A stretch of 64,000 nt of DNA from Isoetes taiwanensis (taxonomy: Eukaryota; Streptophyta; Lycopodiopsida; Isoetales; Isoetaceae), in the NCBI GenBank assembly GCA_021234155.1, contig JAJEKV010000070.1, positions 6,147,311-6,211,310 on the forward strand. Direction: 5' to 3'. Below are positions 33,787 to 46,208 of the stretch, in pieces. Under the pieces are notes generated by a model. It saw only the letters and a list, made by a program, of their open reading frames with translations, did no database searches and was not told where the DNA came from. Both the position numbers and the translations under genes were made by a program. Position 1 is the stretch's first letter. Each line of letters starts with the position of its first letter.

Positions 33787-33890
33787 ATGGTATCATGGAT
33801 AGGAATGAAATGGTGAGTGCATGGTATCATGGATAGGAATGAAATGGTGAAGCATGGTATCATGGATAGGAATGAAATGGTGAGCTCATG
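33787..33890. repeat. three ~33-bp tandem units
   Basis: Three copies of GGTATCATGGATAGGAATGA...GGTGA lie in a row. The homologous site in LTR copy B (about 36,822-36,855) has only one. Confidence 0.9.
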
Positions 33891-33895
33891 TAGTG

Positions 33896-34528
33896 GACCT
33901 AAGGTTTTAGAATATGAAATACGGGGGCTCGAACCTCTACCAAAATAACACAATGTCCTAATAAGACTACTTTACCAACATAACCATTGAGCTAACGTGA
34001 TTTTTTTTTTATTTTAAATCTATTTATAACAACCCACTTAATTGTTTTTTTCATAACAACCCACTTAATGATCTATGGTTTCAGGAATTGTAATTTTTAC
34101 ATCCATATCAAATCTCCCTGGAACCCCCTGTTATTTTGCTACATATTCTAAACGAGGTGCACCCTGGACTACCACAGTCATCGGATTCGTCGATCCTATG
34201 ACACAGATCGTATGTTGGGGCCCCTGGGCACCTCTCGTTTCGCTTATAATCATTTATGATTGGAGGCGCCTACGATTTTGAAATATGAAATACAATTTCG
34301 TTTTAGGTTTTGAGGGAATATCGAAACTCTGTACGACTGCTCCTATGATTTTTAAGTATGAAATACGAGTTTTCCTAAGATTTTGATGGAATATTAAGCT
34401 TCTACATGGCTTTGCCTAAGGTTTTAGAATATGAAATACGGGGGATTGAACCTCTACCAAAATAACTCAATTTCCTAGTAAAACTACGTTGACCAACATG
34501 ACCAATGATCTTTTTTTTATAACAACCC
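33896..34528 (-). repeat. fourth and fifth tRNA-like ~480-bp units (one partial)
   Basis: 33,896-34,067 is the tRNA-like half only; 34,068-34,528 is a full unit. They separate LTR copy A from LTR copy B, just as three units precede copy A. Confidence 0.65.
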
Positions 34529-37172
34529 TGTTGAAGGTGTTCTTGGCAAACCTTCAACCTCAATGATTTAGAATCTCCAGGTTGCTTTAGGCAACCACTC
34601 TGTGCAAGAAAATTCCAGAAAGAAAGCCTAAACACAGGATTAGTATTGCTTTCCCAAATTAGCAAAAAGGATGCCTCAGCAAAAATGATGCCATTTGCAA
34701 GTGGGATGAGCTTTTATCATGATTCCAAATTAAAAGGCTGCTTAAAGTCTCAAAGAATCTAGGGCCTAAAGTCAAATGCCAATAGCTTTGCAAAGATCAT
34801 TCAAATATGCACTCTTGACCAAGTAAAAAAGAAGTCAATATCACTGGCAGTGAGCAATTTTTCGCAGATCAAAGGATATGAATCTTTTTTGAGTTCTGTC
34901 ACTTGATTCTATCTCTTACAGTCTGCACACAAGGATCAACCACTTCTTTTGCAAAAATAGGTGCAAGTAGGACCTAAAACTCAAATTCTTTGCAAACAGA
35001 CTGTTATGGGAAAAAATTGAAGGCAAGATTTTGCAAATCGATTTATGCTGGTCTTTTCTGAGCTCTAATTTTTTTTAACACCTTCCAATAGTCTGTAAGC
35101 AAGGGAGAACTAGTTATTTGATCAAAATTATAGCTAGACCTCCAAGGTGGAATATTTTGCCTAAAAAATGCAATGGTTTGCAAAATATAGAAAACAGGCT
35201 GTTGCAAATTATTTTCTTTGATGTTTTTCCAGACTCTTTATGCTTTCTAGGCTTTCTACCTATTTGGTTAACTCTCTATTTAAGTATTATCCTATATGCA
35301 GTGCTAGAACTTGCCAAATATTCACACAGATTGACATTAAAGGCAATATAATCTAATTTTTATGTTGATTTTGATCAATAGAACAGAGTATGATGCAACC
35401 TAAGTATGATATGCTTGAAACAAACAGTGGAATGTGGAATGCAATTGAACATAATTGTAATGCCAAGGATCAGATTTTCATTCAAAGGATCATCATATAG
35501 TCATACAAAGGAATCCATAGATTCTAAAAGCAAAGAAGGCAAATTCAAGAAGCAATCAGTCAAACCGGCCTTAAATAAGAAACTTCGATCAGCTCTTGCG
35601 CCCAAAGCCCTCGAAGATCTCTTTAAAGAATTCCCCTTTTATATAATTCCCTTTTCAGTCTGTTCTTGGCAAATTTGGCTCAGATTCTTGTCTTTTTGCT
35701 TAGTTTAAGTGTTCTTGGCTTAGAATAGGTCAATCCGGGAGCATATGGCCATGATTAGATGGTTGAATCATTCAAAAATTTCGGATTTTGGCATGAAATT
35801 TTTTTAGGGTTCTTGAGATTTCTGGTCGAAATATCCCACAGGCATTTTAGGTTTTGGCAGATCGGGTATATAAAGACTAATATGACATGTATTATTAAGA
35901 TTTGCATGCTGTCTCCACGTGATGTCTGGCCCCTTGCCAGCTCACGTACCCGGAGGCACCACGTGGCGGGGGAAGACTGGTTGGGATGAGTGATTAGGCC
36001 CCGGGGAGATAGGAAAAAACTTTTATTTTTCAAATCTTGGCACGAATCCCAAGAACTCAAAAATGAAGGTCAAAACAAAGTTTTTTTAAAAAAATCTTTT
36101 TTCCACGTGGAATCTTTTTTGATGGTCTATGATATGGAAGAATCTTTTTGCAAAAAGGGCTCAAAATGGAGGTAAAGTTGATGATGTGGCAAGTTGGAAT
36201 TACTTGGCAAATGGATGATGACATGGCAATATGGGATAATGATGTGTCAAGCAAGGTGGCAAATGTCATTTTTCTAGTCCAAACTTTTTATGAGTTGGAA
36301 ATGATGTGAATGACACGTGTAGGATGACGTGGAGGCATTTAATGATGATGTGGCACAATGGAATGACGACATGTCACCTTAAGTATCAAAATGACTTCTC
36401 TTAGGTCAAATGTTTTGAAAAAAGTAAATTTATGGAAGATGACATGTGTATGATGACATGGCATACTTGGTGGTGATGTGGATGGTACATGGTAACTTTT
36501 GATGGTGATTTGGCAACTTTTGATGATAAGGTGGACAACTTTGGCACTAGTGCACACAAACTTAGATCCCTTATGCAACAACTTGATCTTCATGCTTTTC
36601 TTGGGAAATTGTGCATTTTCTCTCTCTAGTTTGTCTTATAGAGAGACAATATGATCTTAGATCATAGGAAATGCCAAATTGAGTGGAATTTTTTGCTTTT
36701 TCAAGATGATGGAGGTATGATGAGTGTGTGAGTGGTGTGTTTTGACTAGAGAAAAGGCTATTTGCCCACTTTACTAGGGGAAATGAAGGTGAGATAAGAG
36801 AACATGGATTATGAGGCAAGCATGGTATCATGGATAGGAATGAAATGGTGAGCTCATGTAGTGGACCTTTGTGGAATAGAATTCATGCCAAGATTATCTC
36901 AAATTAGCCACATACCAAGCAATCGTGAGGGGTCTTCCAATCTTCAAACTCTTAGTTGCTTTGCTTGAATCCTTTCTTCCTTGCTATGCTTGCATGATCT
37001 CCAATGAATGTCCTTTTCTTGGTTCTTCAAGCAAGTGTCCACTTTGTATTCTTCAAGTTTGTGAGTCTTCAAATTTGTATTACTTGCACACACATGTTTC
37101 AGACAATAGTCAATCAGATGTGTGTAATTTGTGTGCTTAGCTCTTCTATGCTGCCAAAATGTGGTAACATCA
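34529..37172 (-). mobile_element. Ty3/gypsy LTR copy B (3' LTR of the minus-strand element)
   Basis: Read on the minus strand it begins TGATGTTACC at about 37,172 and ends ...CTTCAACA at 34,529, giving the usual TG...CA limits. It lies downstream of the minus-strand integrase, with a purine-rich GGCTGGGGGA tract (about 37,190-37,205) just before it. A TATA-like TCTTTATATACC occurs at about 35,865-35,880 (minus strand). It matches the plus-strand LTR at the window start, so both elements are one family. Boundaries are approximate. Confidence 0.6.
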
Positions 37173-37922
37173 TGCCAAACAAAAAGGCTAGGCTGGTCCC
37201 CCAGCCTCTGGATTTGCAGATGAATTGTCTAAAGCTCTTGCTAGTTGTCAATATGGAGATGTGGTTGGCAACTTATGTTCCTGCAATGGATGAGAGCAAA
37301 GAAAGGTGATAAGAAAGCCAGATGAGGTGCAGATGATTATGAATGTATTGAACAGATGAACTTGCATGACAAGTGTGTATGTGGTTAGCACAAATAGAAC
37401 TGCTGGATGGAGGTCTGATAGCAGTTCAATGAATCTAATAGGGAATGATAAAATAGAAGTGGCTTATATGGATCAAGGGCAACTCTTGAACAAATTATTA
37501 AGTAATGGATGTGTGAAAGGATGATCCTGCATATGGAAAGGTGTGTGTTAGTGCAAAGAGCTGCTGAAGGAATGGCAGCAACATCATGTGTGGAGATGTC
37601 TGGAAGAAAATAAGATGCATTTATGAGGATGAAATGTATGAAAGAATCTTTCAGATGCTCCTGCATGGAAATCAATGACTTCAGCAATAAAAATTCAAAA
37701 TTTTGGCCTTGCGTGAGCTGGAACCTGCATATATCTCACCGTTTTGCATTAGTCTTAGTAGTAGATCACTTTAGCATGAATGACACTAATTTCATCGTTA
37801 CTCTTGTCTAATTGCACAATCACATAAACCAATACTCGATTCTTTTTTTGTTTTTTAGAAATTGCAAATGTGATCAATTCAAAAGCAAACTTAACTAAAC
37901 TACCTACAAAATCTAACTAATT
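37173..37922 (-). other. non-coding tail of the minus-strand Ty3/gypsy element
   Basis: The stretch lies between the integrase stop and the LTR. It contains only short unrecognised frames and the purine tract. Confidence 0.5.
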
Positions 37923-39290
37923 TTATCCAAATAAGCTTAAGGCAATATGCTGTTGCCAATACCTTTTCAGATGCAGGATACTAATGGGATTTGGCAATTC
38001 TCTTCCATCAAGAACAAACTTCCGCCAATAAGAATCTTTCTCAGCTGTCCCAATCACTTCAAAACTTCCTTGCCACAGATTCTCAAACTTGGCTGCTACA
38101 TCTTCGCTTGTTGTGTTCAATTTGAGAACCAATTCTCCTGTTTTGAGAGTGCCTTGAAGCTTATGAGCAGCTTTGAATTCTACTATGTCTTTGGCTTTTT
38201 TAATGAGAACTACATTTTTAGCCTCAAACCTACGTTCTTCCAGCTGCATCAATCTCATACACCTTGCTTTTAGTGCATCCTCCATTTCTAAATTTAGCTG
38301 ATAAGCTAATCTAAGGGAGGGTAACTCAAGCTCAACGGGGACAATGGATTCTATACCATAAACAAGGCTAAAGGGTGTATGCTTTGTGGATGCTTTAATG
38401 GTGGTTCTATATGCCCATAGAGCATCATGTAGTTTCAAATGCCAATATCTTTTTAGAAATGCTAATGGTTTTTTTAAGAATTGACTTCAAAACATTATTT
38501 ATTGACTCGACTTGATCATTACCCTGAGGATGGTATGTTGAACTTTTAGTATGCTTGACTTTGAGAGTAGCTAGCAATAATGCAATGGCTTGGTTTATAA
38601 ATTGAGTTCCCCTATCAGATATGATTTTGAAAGGAATCCCAAACCTAGCACGAATATTTTCATGGAGAAACCTTGCAGTAATGAAAGCATTGGCCTCTCT
38701 AAGTGGAATTGCTTCAGCCCATTTTGTGAAATAATCTGTAGCCACAAGGATGAACTGATGTTGAGCTGACGAAGGGGGATCTATGGGACCTATAAAGTCA
38801 AGTCCCCATACTTGAAAGGGCCCTGGAGAGGTTATGACAGTAAGGGGAGCTAGCTGCAACACTCTTTTGCCAAAAATTTGACACTTGTGACAATATTTAA
38901 TAGCATTATAACAATTTTTAAAAAGAGTAAGCCAGAAATACCCTGATCTTAATATCTTCTTGGCTGTTGTGTCAGCAGCAAAATGGCCTCCACAAATGCC
39001 TTCATGGCATGCTTCAATGATTATTTTGGCTTCCTCTAAATCCAACATCTTAGCAACACACCTTCTTTGTCAATTTTGCACAAGACCTCCCCTATCAGCC
39101 TAAACTTCTTGCATTTTTCTTTGAATCTTCTTTATTGACTGCTAATCATATTCTTTGGCACTTCATTGTTCTCCAAATAATTCTTGATGTCAAACTGCCA
39201 ATCCAATGCTTTTTCATATAAAGCAACAAGGTTAGTAGCACAATCATTTTCATCTAAACCTTCCTGATCATGTTCAAACAAAGCATATGG
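37923..39290 (-). pseudogene. Ty3/gypsy integrase
   Basis: Integrase inserts element cDNA into the chromosome. Order on the minus strand: the end of the RNase H-integrase linker (39,290-39,050, with a stop), an HHCC zinc-binding domain (HEGICGGH ... CHKCQ) at about 39,000-38,880, and the DDE core with D in VWGLDFIGP (about 38,800), D in ISDRGTQF (about 38,610) and E in YHPQGNDQVES (about 38,520). A C-terminal domain follows (ALWAYRTTIKASTKHTPF to LKRYWQ), ending at 37,923. A frameshift near 38,440 joins the two open frames. Upstream, where RT and RNase H are expected, a tandem array occurs instead. The 3' LTR follows. Confidence 0.88.
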
Positions 39291-39324
39291 AAGGTAGGAG
39301 CTCGTGTAGAACCTCTGCTATCGG

Positions 39325-40585
39325 CATACAAGGATGAATATCATCCCATGAGGAATGAGTAGTACGATAAATTAATTTGCAAGGTTTAAATGGAAAATAT
39401 GGAATCAATAATCAAGCGAAAATGGAGGACTAGAATGCACTGGCACATGGTAAGAGGATTAGAGAGGTGTTATATAATGGTGATACACAAAGATGAATAG
39501 CATCCAATGTGGAAAAGAAATCCGTAAGGCTTATGAAAAACAGGGCAACAATAAGCAAATAAAAAATGGAAGCTAGAATGCACTTGCATATGGCAAGGAA
39601 AGAAAACATTAATGAGATGTTGTAGTGATGCACAAAGATAAATAGCAGGCCATGAGGAAGGAATAGTATAAAGAATAAATTGTAAGATTTAAATGAAAAA
39701 TAGGGCAACAATAAGCAAATGGAAAATGGAAGACTAGAATGCACCTGCACTTGGCGAGAAAAGGAAACATTAGAGAGCTGCTGCAATGATGCATACAGAT
39801 GAATAGCAGCCCATGAGAACAATCAATTTGAAAGGTTGAGATGGAAAATTAGGACAATAAGGAAGTGACAAATGGAAGCTAAAATGCACCTACACATGGC
39901 AACAAAAGAAAACATTGTAGTGGTGTACAGAGATGAATAGCAACCCATGAGGAATGAATAGTGTGAAAAATAATTTGCAAGGTTTAAGTGGAAAATAGGG
40001 AACATTTACAGTGGAAGAGCTGGACGAATTTCTGAACATCTTTGGCCGATCTGCTGTGGCTGATCTCACTATGCAGGATTTGCTTGATGCCAATCCCTGA
40101 GACTTATGTTGGATGTCAGGTTTTGTCTACTGGCTTTATTTAACTCTGACTTTTAGTTTATAAGTATACCTATATGCAGCCAATATGGCTTATATCTTTC
40201 CTTATGCTTTTTCATAAAAGAAGGCCCTAATTTTGTCAGGGTAATATGTCTTCCTGATATGGAAGGTTTTGACATGATATATTCCATGTAATATGAATAG
40301 AAAACCCACCTTGCCTTCAAAAAAAAAAAGAAAAAAGAAAAAGAAAAAAGGAAAATAGGGAACGACAAGCTAGTGAAAAATTGAAGTCTAGAATGCACCT
40401 GCACATGGCAAGAAAATAAAACATTATAAAGCTAATGTTATGATGCACATAGATGAATAACAGCTCATGAGGAATGGACGATATGAAAAATATATTTGCA
40501 ATGCTGAGATGAGGAATAGCGCAACAATAAGCAGGTGCAAATTGAAGATTAAGATGCACATGCAGTTAACACTCAAATAATATTA
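39325..40585. repeat. ~145-160-bp tandem array, about six to seven units
   Basis: Each unit has AGAATGCACCTGCACATGGC, GATGAATAGCA, CCATGAGGAA and TTTGCAAGGTTTAA-like blocks. GAATGCAC anchors lie at about 39,433, 39,577, 39,737, 39,882, 40,391 and 40,547; the gap to 40,391 contains a 346-bp LINE. The array borders the integrase remnant of the minus-strand Ty3/gypsy element. Confidence 0.88.
40004..40349 (+). mobile_element. 5'-truncated LINE, 14-bp target duplication
   Basis: A 3' LINE fragment ends in a long A-rich tail (40,320-40,349). It is flanked by GGAAAATAGGGAAC at 39,990-40,003 and 40,350-40,363. A short C-terminal frame (VEELDEFLNIFGRSAVADL) is readable at its start. It sits inside one unit of the tandem array. 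Confidence 0.85.
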
Positions 40586-41114
40586 GAACAAATTGCCATG
40601 ATGGTATACATCGATGATGGGAAATGATGGTCAGATGATCCTGCATAAGCAAGCAATAACATAAGGTTCAAATACCGATGACTTATGGTCGTGTCTTGTG
40701 CTTTAGGAGTTCCATTGATTCACCAAAAAAAGTGCCAAGAGGACAATGTATGCAACTACCCAAAAGAGTTAATAAACAACCCAAAAGATACGTATCCAAC
40801 GCGCAAAAGAGATATGTATATAACTACACGATTCAAAAGATAAAGAACATGCAAAATGATGTACTTTGACATGTAGCACATGTGACGAATTGGATTCAAC
40901 CTTCAAATCCATATATTAAAGCACGATATACGAAGCAAGAAAAAAGATTAGCACATACACACATTCCCATCCCATATGATGAAACTTGAACTACTTGTCG
41001 CAATAATGTTATCAATCTAGTATTGACGTAACAAGCTCCAAATAGAAGAGACGATGCGTACAAACTAACTAGAAAAGAAAAACCTTACAAAAAACATAAG
41101 TGCAAGCCTGTGAG
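40586..41114. other. no gene recognised
   Basis: AT-rich sequence between the tandem array and the 3' end of the NBS-LRR gene. No poly(A) signal could be assigned with confidence. Confidence 0.5.
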
Positions 41115-44100
41115 CTAGGTGCACTCAGAGAGATCGAGAAATCGAAGGGCAGCCAGTTGGCCAAGCGTATGCAGCAGGCCAACAAGCTGGGTGCATCCGG
41201 ATAGGTCAATGAATCGAAGGGCAGGTAGCGGGCCGAGCCTGTTGGGCATCTCGGCGAGATCGGCACACCCTGATAGGTCAAGGCATAAAAGGGCGGGCAG
41301 CGGACCGAGTGTGTCGGGCAGACTAGTGAGATGGATGCACCCGGATAGGCCGAGCATCTCGAGGGCAGACAGCGGGCCGAGCGTGATGGGAAGGCCGAGC
41401 CGACGCGACCCGAGGAGGTCGAGGATCTCGAAGTCCGGCAAAGGGCCCGAAGCGTGTCGAAGGCCGCGAGAGCCGAGCACCTTCGAGAGACCGGAGCCCG
41501 AGCGCGGCAAGGCCGAAAGTGTGTCGCAGGCGAAAGTGAGCTTAATACACCTGCATTGTGCAGGTGAGCTCAAGGGGCGTATTGTGGGGCCGAAAGGCGG
41601 TCCTGCACTCGACGAGTCAGCACAAAACGTACGAAGATTGAGCTCCTCGCAGGGCGAAAGCAGGGGGCTGTTGCCTCGGGGCAAATGCGAAATGAAGCCG
41701 ACCCAGAGAGGTCGAGCTCGCTGGGGGCGGTAAATGCCGAGCGGTCGTGCAAAGTGTGTGAGCCGGATGCATCCGAAGGCGGCGGCACCTCGAGGGCGGC
41801 AATGGACCGAAAGACGGGTAGGCGGGCGAGCTGGAGGCACCCGGAGAGGTCGAGGAATCTAAGAGCGTATTGGTTTAACGTGCGGCGTGCAAAGCCGACG
41901 AACTGGGCACACCCTACGACGACAAGGGCCTTGAGGGGCGTGCAAAGGGGCTGGGCGGCAGGCCGGAAGGCCGATTACCGGGCGCACTTCCCGCGAGGAC
42001 AAGGATCTCGAGGGCGGTGTAGCTGCGAAATGACGGGCACGCTAGTGAGCTGGGTGCACCCATAGAGGCGGAGCTCCTTGAGGGCGAGCAGCGGGCCAAC
42101 CGTGTTGGGCAAGCTGGTGACATGGACGCACCAGGAGAGCCAAAGTGTCTTGAGAAATGGCAAATGGGCCGAAAGCGGTCGCAGCCAACGATCCGGTGCA
42201 TCCAAAGGAGGTCGAGGATTTCGAGGGCGGCAAGGCCGAGAGAGTGCCCGGGCAGCCGCTGAGCTCGGGCCAAGACCCACAGAGGAGGAGCTCCTTGAGT
42301 GCGGGCAATGGGCCTAGCGTGTTAGGCAAACCGGCAAGCTGGATGCACCCTGAGAGATCAAGGTACTGGAGAGCCGACAGCGTGCCGAGCGTGTCAGGCA
42401 ACCTGATTAGTTGGGCGCATCCAGAGAGGTAGAGTTCCCTGAGATTAGCAAGGCCCAAATTTTGTCTGGGCAAAGCTACGAGTCGGGCGACCTGCATAGG
42501 TTGAGAGACTTGAGGGCAGGCAGTGGGCAAAGCGTGTCAGGCAATCTGACTAGTTGTGAACATTCGGAGAGGCCAAGACCTCGAGCAAAGCCCGACCGGC
42601 ATCTCGAGAATGCTCCGCACGCCAACGAAACCTGGACACACTTGCTGAGGTTGAGAATCTCAAGGGCGTGCAAATGAAACATTGTGCTCCGGCAAAGTAG
42701 TGAGCTGGGCGCACCCATAGAGGCGGAGCTCCCTGAGGGCGGGCAAAGGAGCCGTTGCGAAATGGGCGTGTTGGCCACCGGTGCACATGGAGAGTCGAGC
42801 ACCTCGAAAGTGTGTGTACGCCAATCGTGGCTCCGCAGGTTGGTGAGCTGGGTGCACATGGAGAGGTCGTGAGGACGTATGGCCCAACCGACAAGCTGTT
42901 AAGCAGCCGGGTGAGCTGGTGCACCTGGGAGGTTGAACACCTTGAGGGCAGGTAGTTGGCCGAGCGTGTCAGGCAGGCGAGCGAGCTTAGTGCACCCCTC
43001 GAGGTTGAGCAACCAAAGAGCAGGCAACGGGCCCAGCGTGTCGGGCAGCCCAATGAGCTGGGCGCACCAGGAGAGATCGAGCACCACAAGAGCGGGCAGT
43101 GGGCCGAGATTGTCGGGCAAACAAGCGAGCTGGGTGCATCCTGAGAGATTGAGGGTTTTTAAATCTTTCAAGGACTTAATAAAATTAGGAAGAACTTTCA
43201 AGCGGGAGAATTTATTTAAATGAAGGCTTTGTAGATGCACTAAGTGGCCAAAAGAATCTGGAAGCATAACTAGTGAGTTGTCTTCTTTAATGTGTAGAAT
43301 AAGTAAATTGCTAAAGGTTTCAAAAAATGAGGAAGGAAGTTGGTGTACCTGGGTTGATTCTATTCCATATTGAAATCCTTCAACTGACAAGCTTTGTAGG
43401 TTTGGAAAACACTGTCCCAGATATTGGTGATATGTTAGTTACTTATTTTTTGCACGTGCAATACCTTTAGAGATGAGATCAGATCAAACCTGGAGAAGGC
43501 TGAGGTCGACATATTGAGATACTTCTAAAGCTTTGAGATCATGGATTTTGCCTTGTGAGATGTTACACATACCAGATGTAAGACTACCCTCGCATATTAT
43601 GTATTTGATGGATAGGTTCTTTTGCAAAATTTGAAATTCCAAATTTTGAAATTCCAAATCTTGTCGAAATGTTATTGCACGAATTACTTTAGATTCTTCT
43701 TGTAAAACTAGCATCTGCATTGAAGCAAGAAAGTTGATTAAAAAGGTAAAAAAATAAAGGAAAGATGGCTAAAAGAGGATAAGCACTCGCCTTTGATGTA
43801 GTCACATATTTCCACTCTTTCTTTTCTGCACGCCTCTGAGCAATGGCCCAAAAAAGATCATGGCATTCTAATTTGTTTTCTTTAGAAGAAAACAAAGACT
43901 CCTGTAAGAGAACTTCCAAAATGTCTTCACCTCCAACGTATAGAGCGCACCGAGCCATGAGCACGTATTGTCCACGCCAAAAAAGGGCGGCATCAATGAA
44001 AGCGTCTTGCACAACGGGGCGTTGAAAATCAATACTAGGTTCTAAACATCCGAGAACCTTATCATCCCCATTTGCAGCAGATGGGGATTCAGAAGCTTTC

Positions 44101-45803
44101 TCGATGCGTTGTTTGACTTTCCTCCACTCGCCTTCTTTACGCCTTTCCAGCCTTTTAAAATATTTGCCATATGTGTTGAGTGCCAAAGGAAGACCACCAC
44201 ATAGTGGGACTATTTCCTTAAGCAAATCTTTCTCCTTATTCCTATCTCGAATTTCTGCGCATTCCATGAACAACTTTTCTGCTTCTTGAATCCCAAACAA
44301 ACTGGGCTCAAAAAGTTTGCATGCATTTGTATTTGCATCCGATGGACAACAAATATCAAAAAATGCTTTAGCTACTTCGTGGGACCGTGTGGACATCATT
44401 ATACAGCTTGACTGTGGAAGTTGTTGATATACATCTCCTGGCAGTAAGTCTTGTAGATCTGTTACCGTCCAAACATTGTCTATGCATAAACAAAGGGAAA
44501 AGTCCTGTTTCTTTAAACGCTGCAAGCAATCGCGCAATGCATTCTGACCTTGCTGAGTGCTTGTGAATGTCTCATTTTTATTTTCCAAACCCTGCAAAAT
44601 CTTACTTTGAATTTCCTTTATATTGGTAGGACTAGGGGGCGTGCTCAGCTCTACAAAAGCTTTAACTTGCTTGGGCTTCTCTGGAAATTCTTGATCTTGC
44701 TTGGGTTTCTTTGGAAATTCTTGATCGTATAAAGTGTTCAACAAAGTAGTCTTTCCAATGCCACCCATTCCACACACAGCAAGGAATCGAATTCCTTCCT
44801 GCCTTATGAATGTCAGCAATTCCTCTTGTGTCTCGAGCTTGATGAAAGGATCCCCAAGTGGGGCGATGCTGGCTGTAGGGATCTGATTTTGAACAATGGA
44901 CACTTCATCGGCAATAGCTTTACCACGCTGCATAATTAATACTCCACATTGCAAATTCATTTTTTCGTTCATTTTACTCAATCGGTCAGCAAGGTTATCA
45001 AGCCCCTTTGCCTTACACTGGGCACAAATGAAACCACACAAGCACTTTGCCCAACTCTGTTTCCTGAACCACAAACATTTCATTCTTTATTTTATTGTCT
45101 GAATAATGGCAGATCAGATACTACTCTAAGAAAAACATAAGTTAAACACCTCTAAATTTTGTCAAGAATGACATCAAAACAAAGACCTGATTCATAAGAT
45201 GGGCTTTAAGATTTCTCTTTTCTATTTTGCTGTGGGCCTTACACACATAAGTTATCAAATGCTTAAGCACACAAAGAAAGTAAATATATGATTAAGTAGC
45301 TACGTACCTGGAATTCTCATTGTCAAATTCATAGGCCTCTGCGCAGAGCAATGCCAGGCAATTTTCCTTCAAGTATTCATCGTCACCGCCTGCATCTGCG
45401 ATTTTTTTCATGGATTCCTTTAAGAATTCGGCATGCTCTATTACTTTCTTTGCCTTGTCATCAATTTCTATATAAGCTGCTGCAGTTTCTATGATCATGG
45501 CAAGAGCTTGAACGCAAATACCGCCTAAGGGTGCCTGGCCAGCAACTCGACAAATACTGTTTGTCACGTCCTTGAGCGTTTGGACATTCTCATTCAGCTT
45601 TTTAATTCCGTTCTGCAAAAAATGGTTTTAGCAATTCAAGCGATTAACAAGAAGTGTTGAGAATAGTAAGTGACAGGGATCCATCCGGTAACATAACTTA
45701 CCTTGCCCAGATCCTTGAAGATTTGAATAAATGCTGGGCTCCTTATAATTATCTGCGCATTAGCCATAGCAGAAGAGGTTTGAGGCGTACTGCTGGAAGC
45801 CAT
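41115..45803 (-). pseudogene. NBS-LRR (NLR) disease-resistance-type gene, LRR frameshifted
   Basis: NLRs are cytoplasmic immune receptors that act as nucleotide switches. Exon 1 starts at Met 45,803 (MASSSTPQTSSAMANAQ) and ends at a GTAAGT donor near 45,700. Exon 2, 45,618-45,303, adds a helical N-terminal region without TIR features. The NBS exon (about 45,070 to 43,790) shows GMGGIGKTTL (P-loop), LCLCIDNVW (kinase 2) and CGGLPLAL. A short exon lies at about 43,712-43,490. The last exon (about 43,420 to 41,115) encodes roughly 25-30 LRRs of about 24 residues with the pattern LPALxxLDLSGCxQLxxLPDTLGP. From about 42,915 downward the frame shifts repeatedly and includes a stop near 42,900. The NBS frame is intact. 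The final stop, TAG at 41,115, lies where other repeats have CAG. Confidence 0.88.
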
Positions 45804-45956
45804 TACGAACGAACAACACACGACGATAAAATGGTTTAGAGATGAGCTTGAAAGACGAATATTGAAGGAGTCTTATAGAGATGAATGTTGAACAAGTCTT
45901 CCTGGATTCATGAGCTGTAATTCATGAGACGAATTCATGAGCTCCAAAACAAAATG

Positions 45957-46208
45957 GCAGAAAAAGGATGGCTGATCTAAGATGCAGCCTGAAAGGACAA
46001 AATGACAGTCAAGCAATTCAATTAGGAGCCTTCAATCTCTTAGATAGCTCGTCCTTTTCTCTTAGCTAGCTCATTCAATGGTCCTTTTTCTCTTCGCTAG
46101 CAGAAAAAGGATGGCTGATCTAAGACGACAGTCAAGCAATTCAATTGGGAGCCTTCAATCTCTTAGGTAGCTCGTCCCTATCTCTTAGCTAGCTCATTCA
46201 ATGGTCAC
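45957..46208. repeat. tandem duplication upstream of the NLR gene
   Basis: Two copies start CAGAAAAAGGATGGCTGATC. Both contain GACAGTCAAGCAATTCAATT and CTTAGCTAGCTCATTCAATGG. The rest of 45,840-46,640 holds nothing I can support; it is the shared upstream region of the divergent NLR and receptor-kinase genes. Confidence 0.88.

Larger units (their letters stand above)
28224..33895 (-). mobile_element. Ty3/gypsy LTR copy A, interrupted by insertions
   Basis: This is homologous along its length to 34,529-36,868. Both begin TGTTGAAGGTGTTC on the plus strand and share identical stretches such as the false open frames at 28,178-28,360 and 34,402-34,665. Copy A is interrupted at about 29,993-32,854 by a composite insertion and at 32,976-33,298 by a MITE. 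It ends at 33,895, lacking the last ~300 bp of copy B. Its downstream border is a tRNA-like unit. No coding content. Confidence 0.65.

Noticed and set aside
33305-33796. 163-residue minus-strand open frame, with paralogues at 36,339-36,831
   Set aside because: It lies in LTR sequence, is low-complexity (His/Ser/Pro) and is not conserved as protein between LTR copies.
41119-41733. Plus-strand open frames through the LRR region (also 42,078-43,223)
   Set aside because: Shadows of the GC-rich minus-strand LRR repeats.
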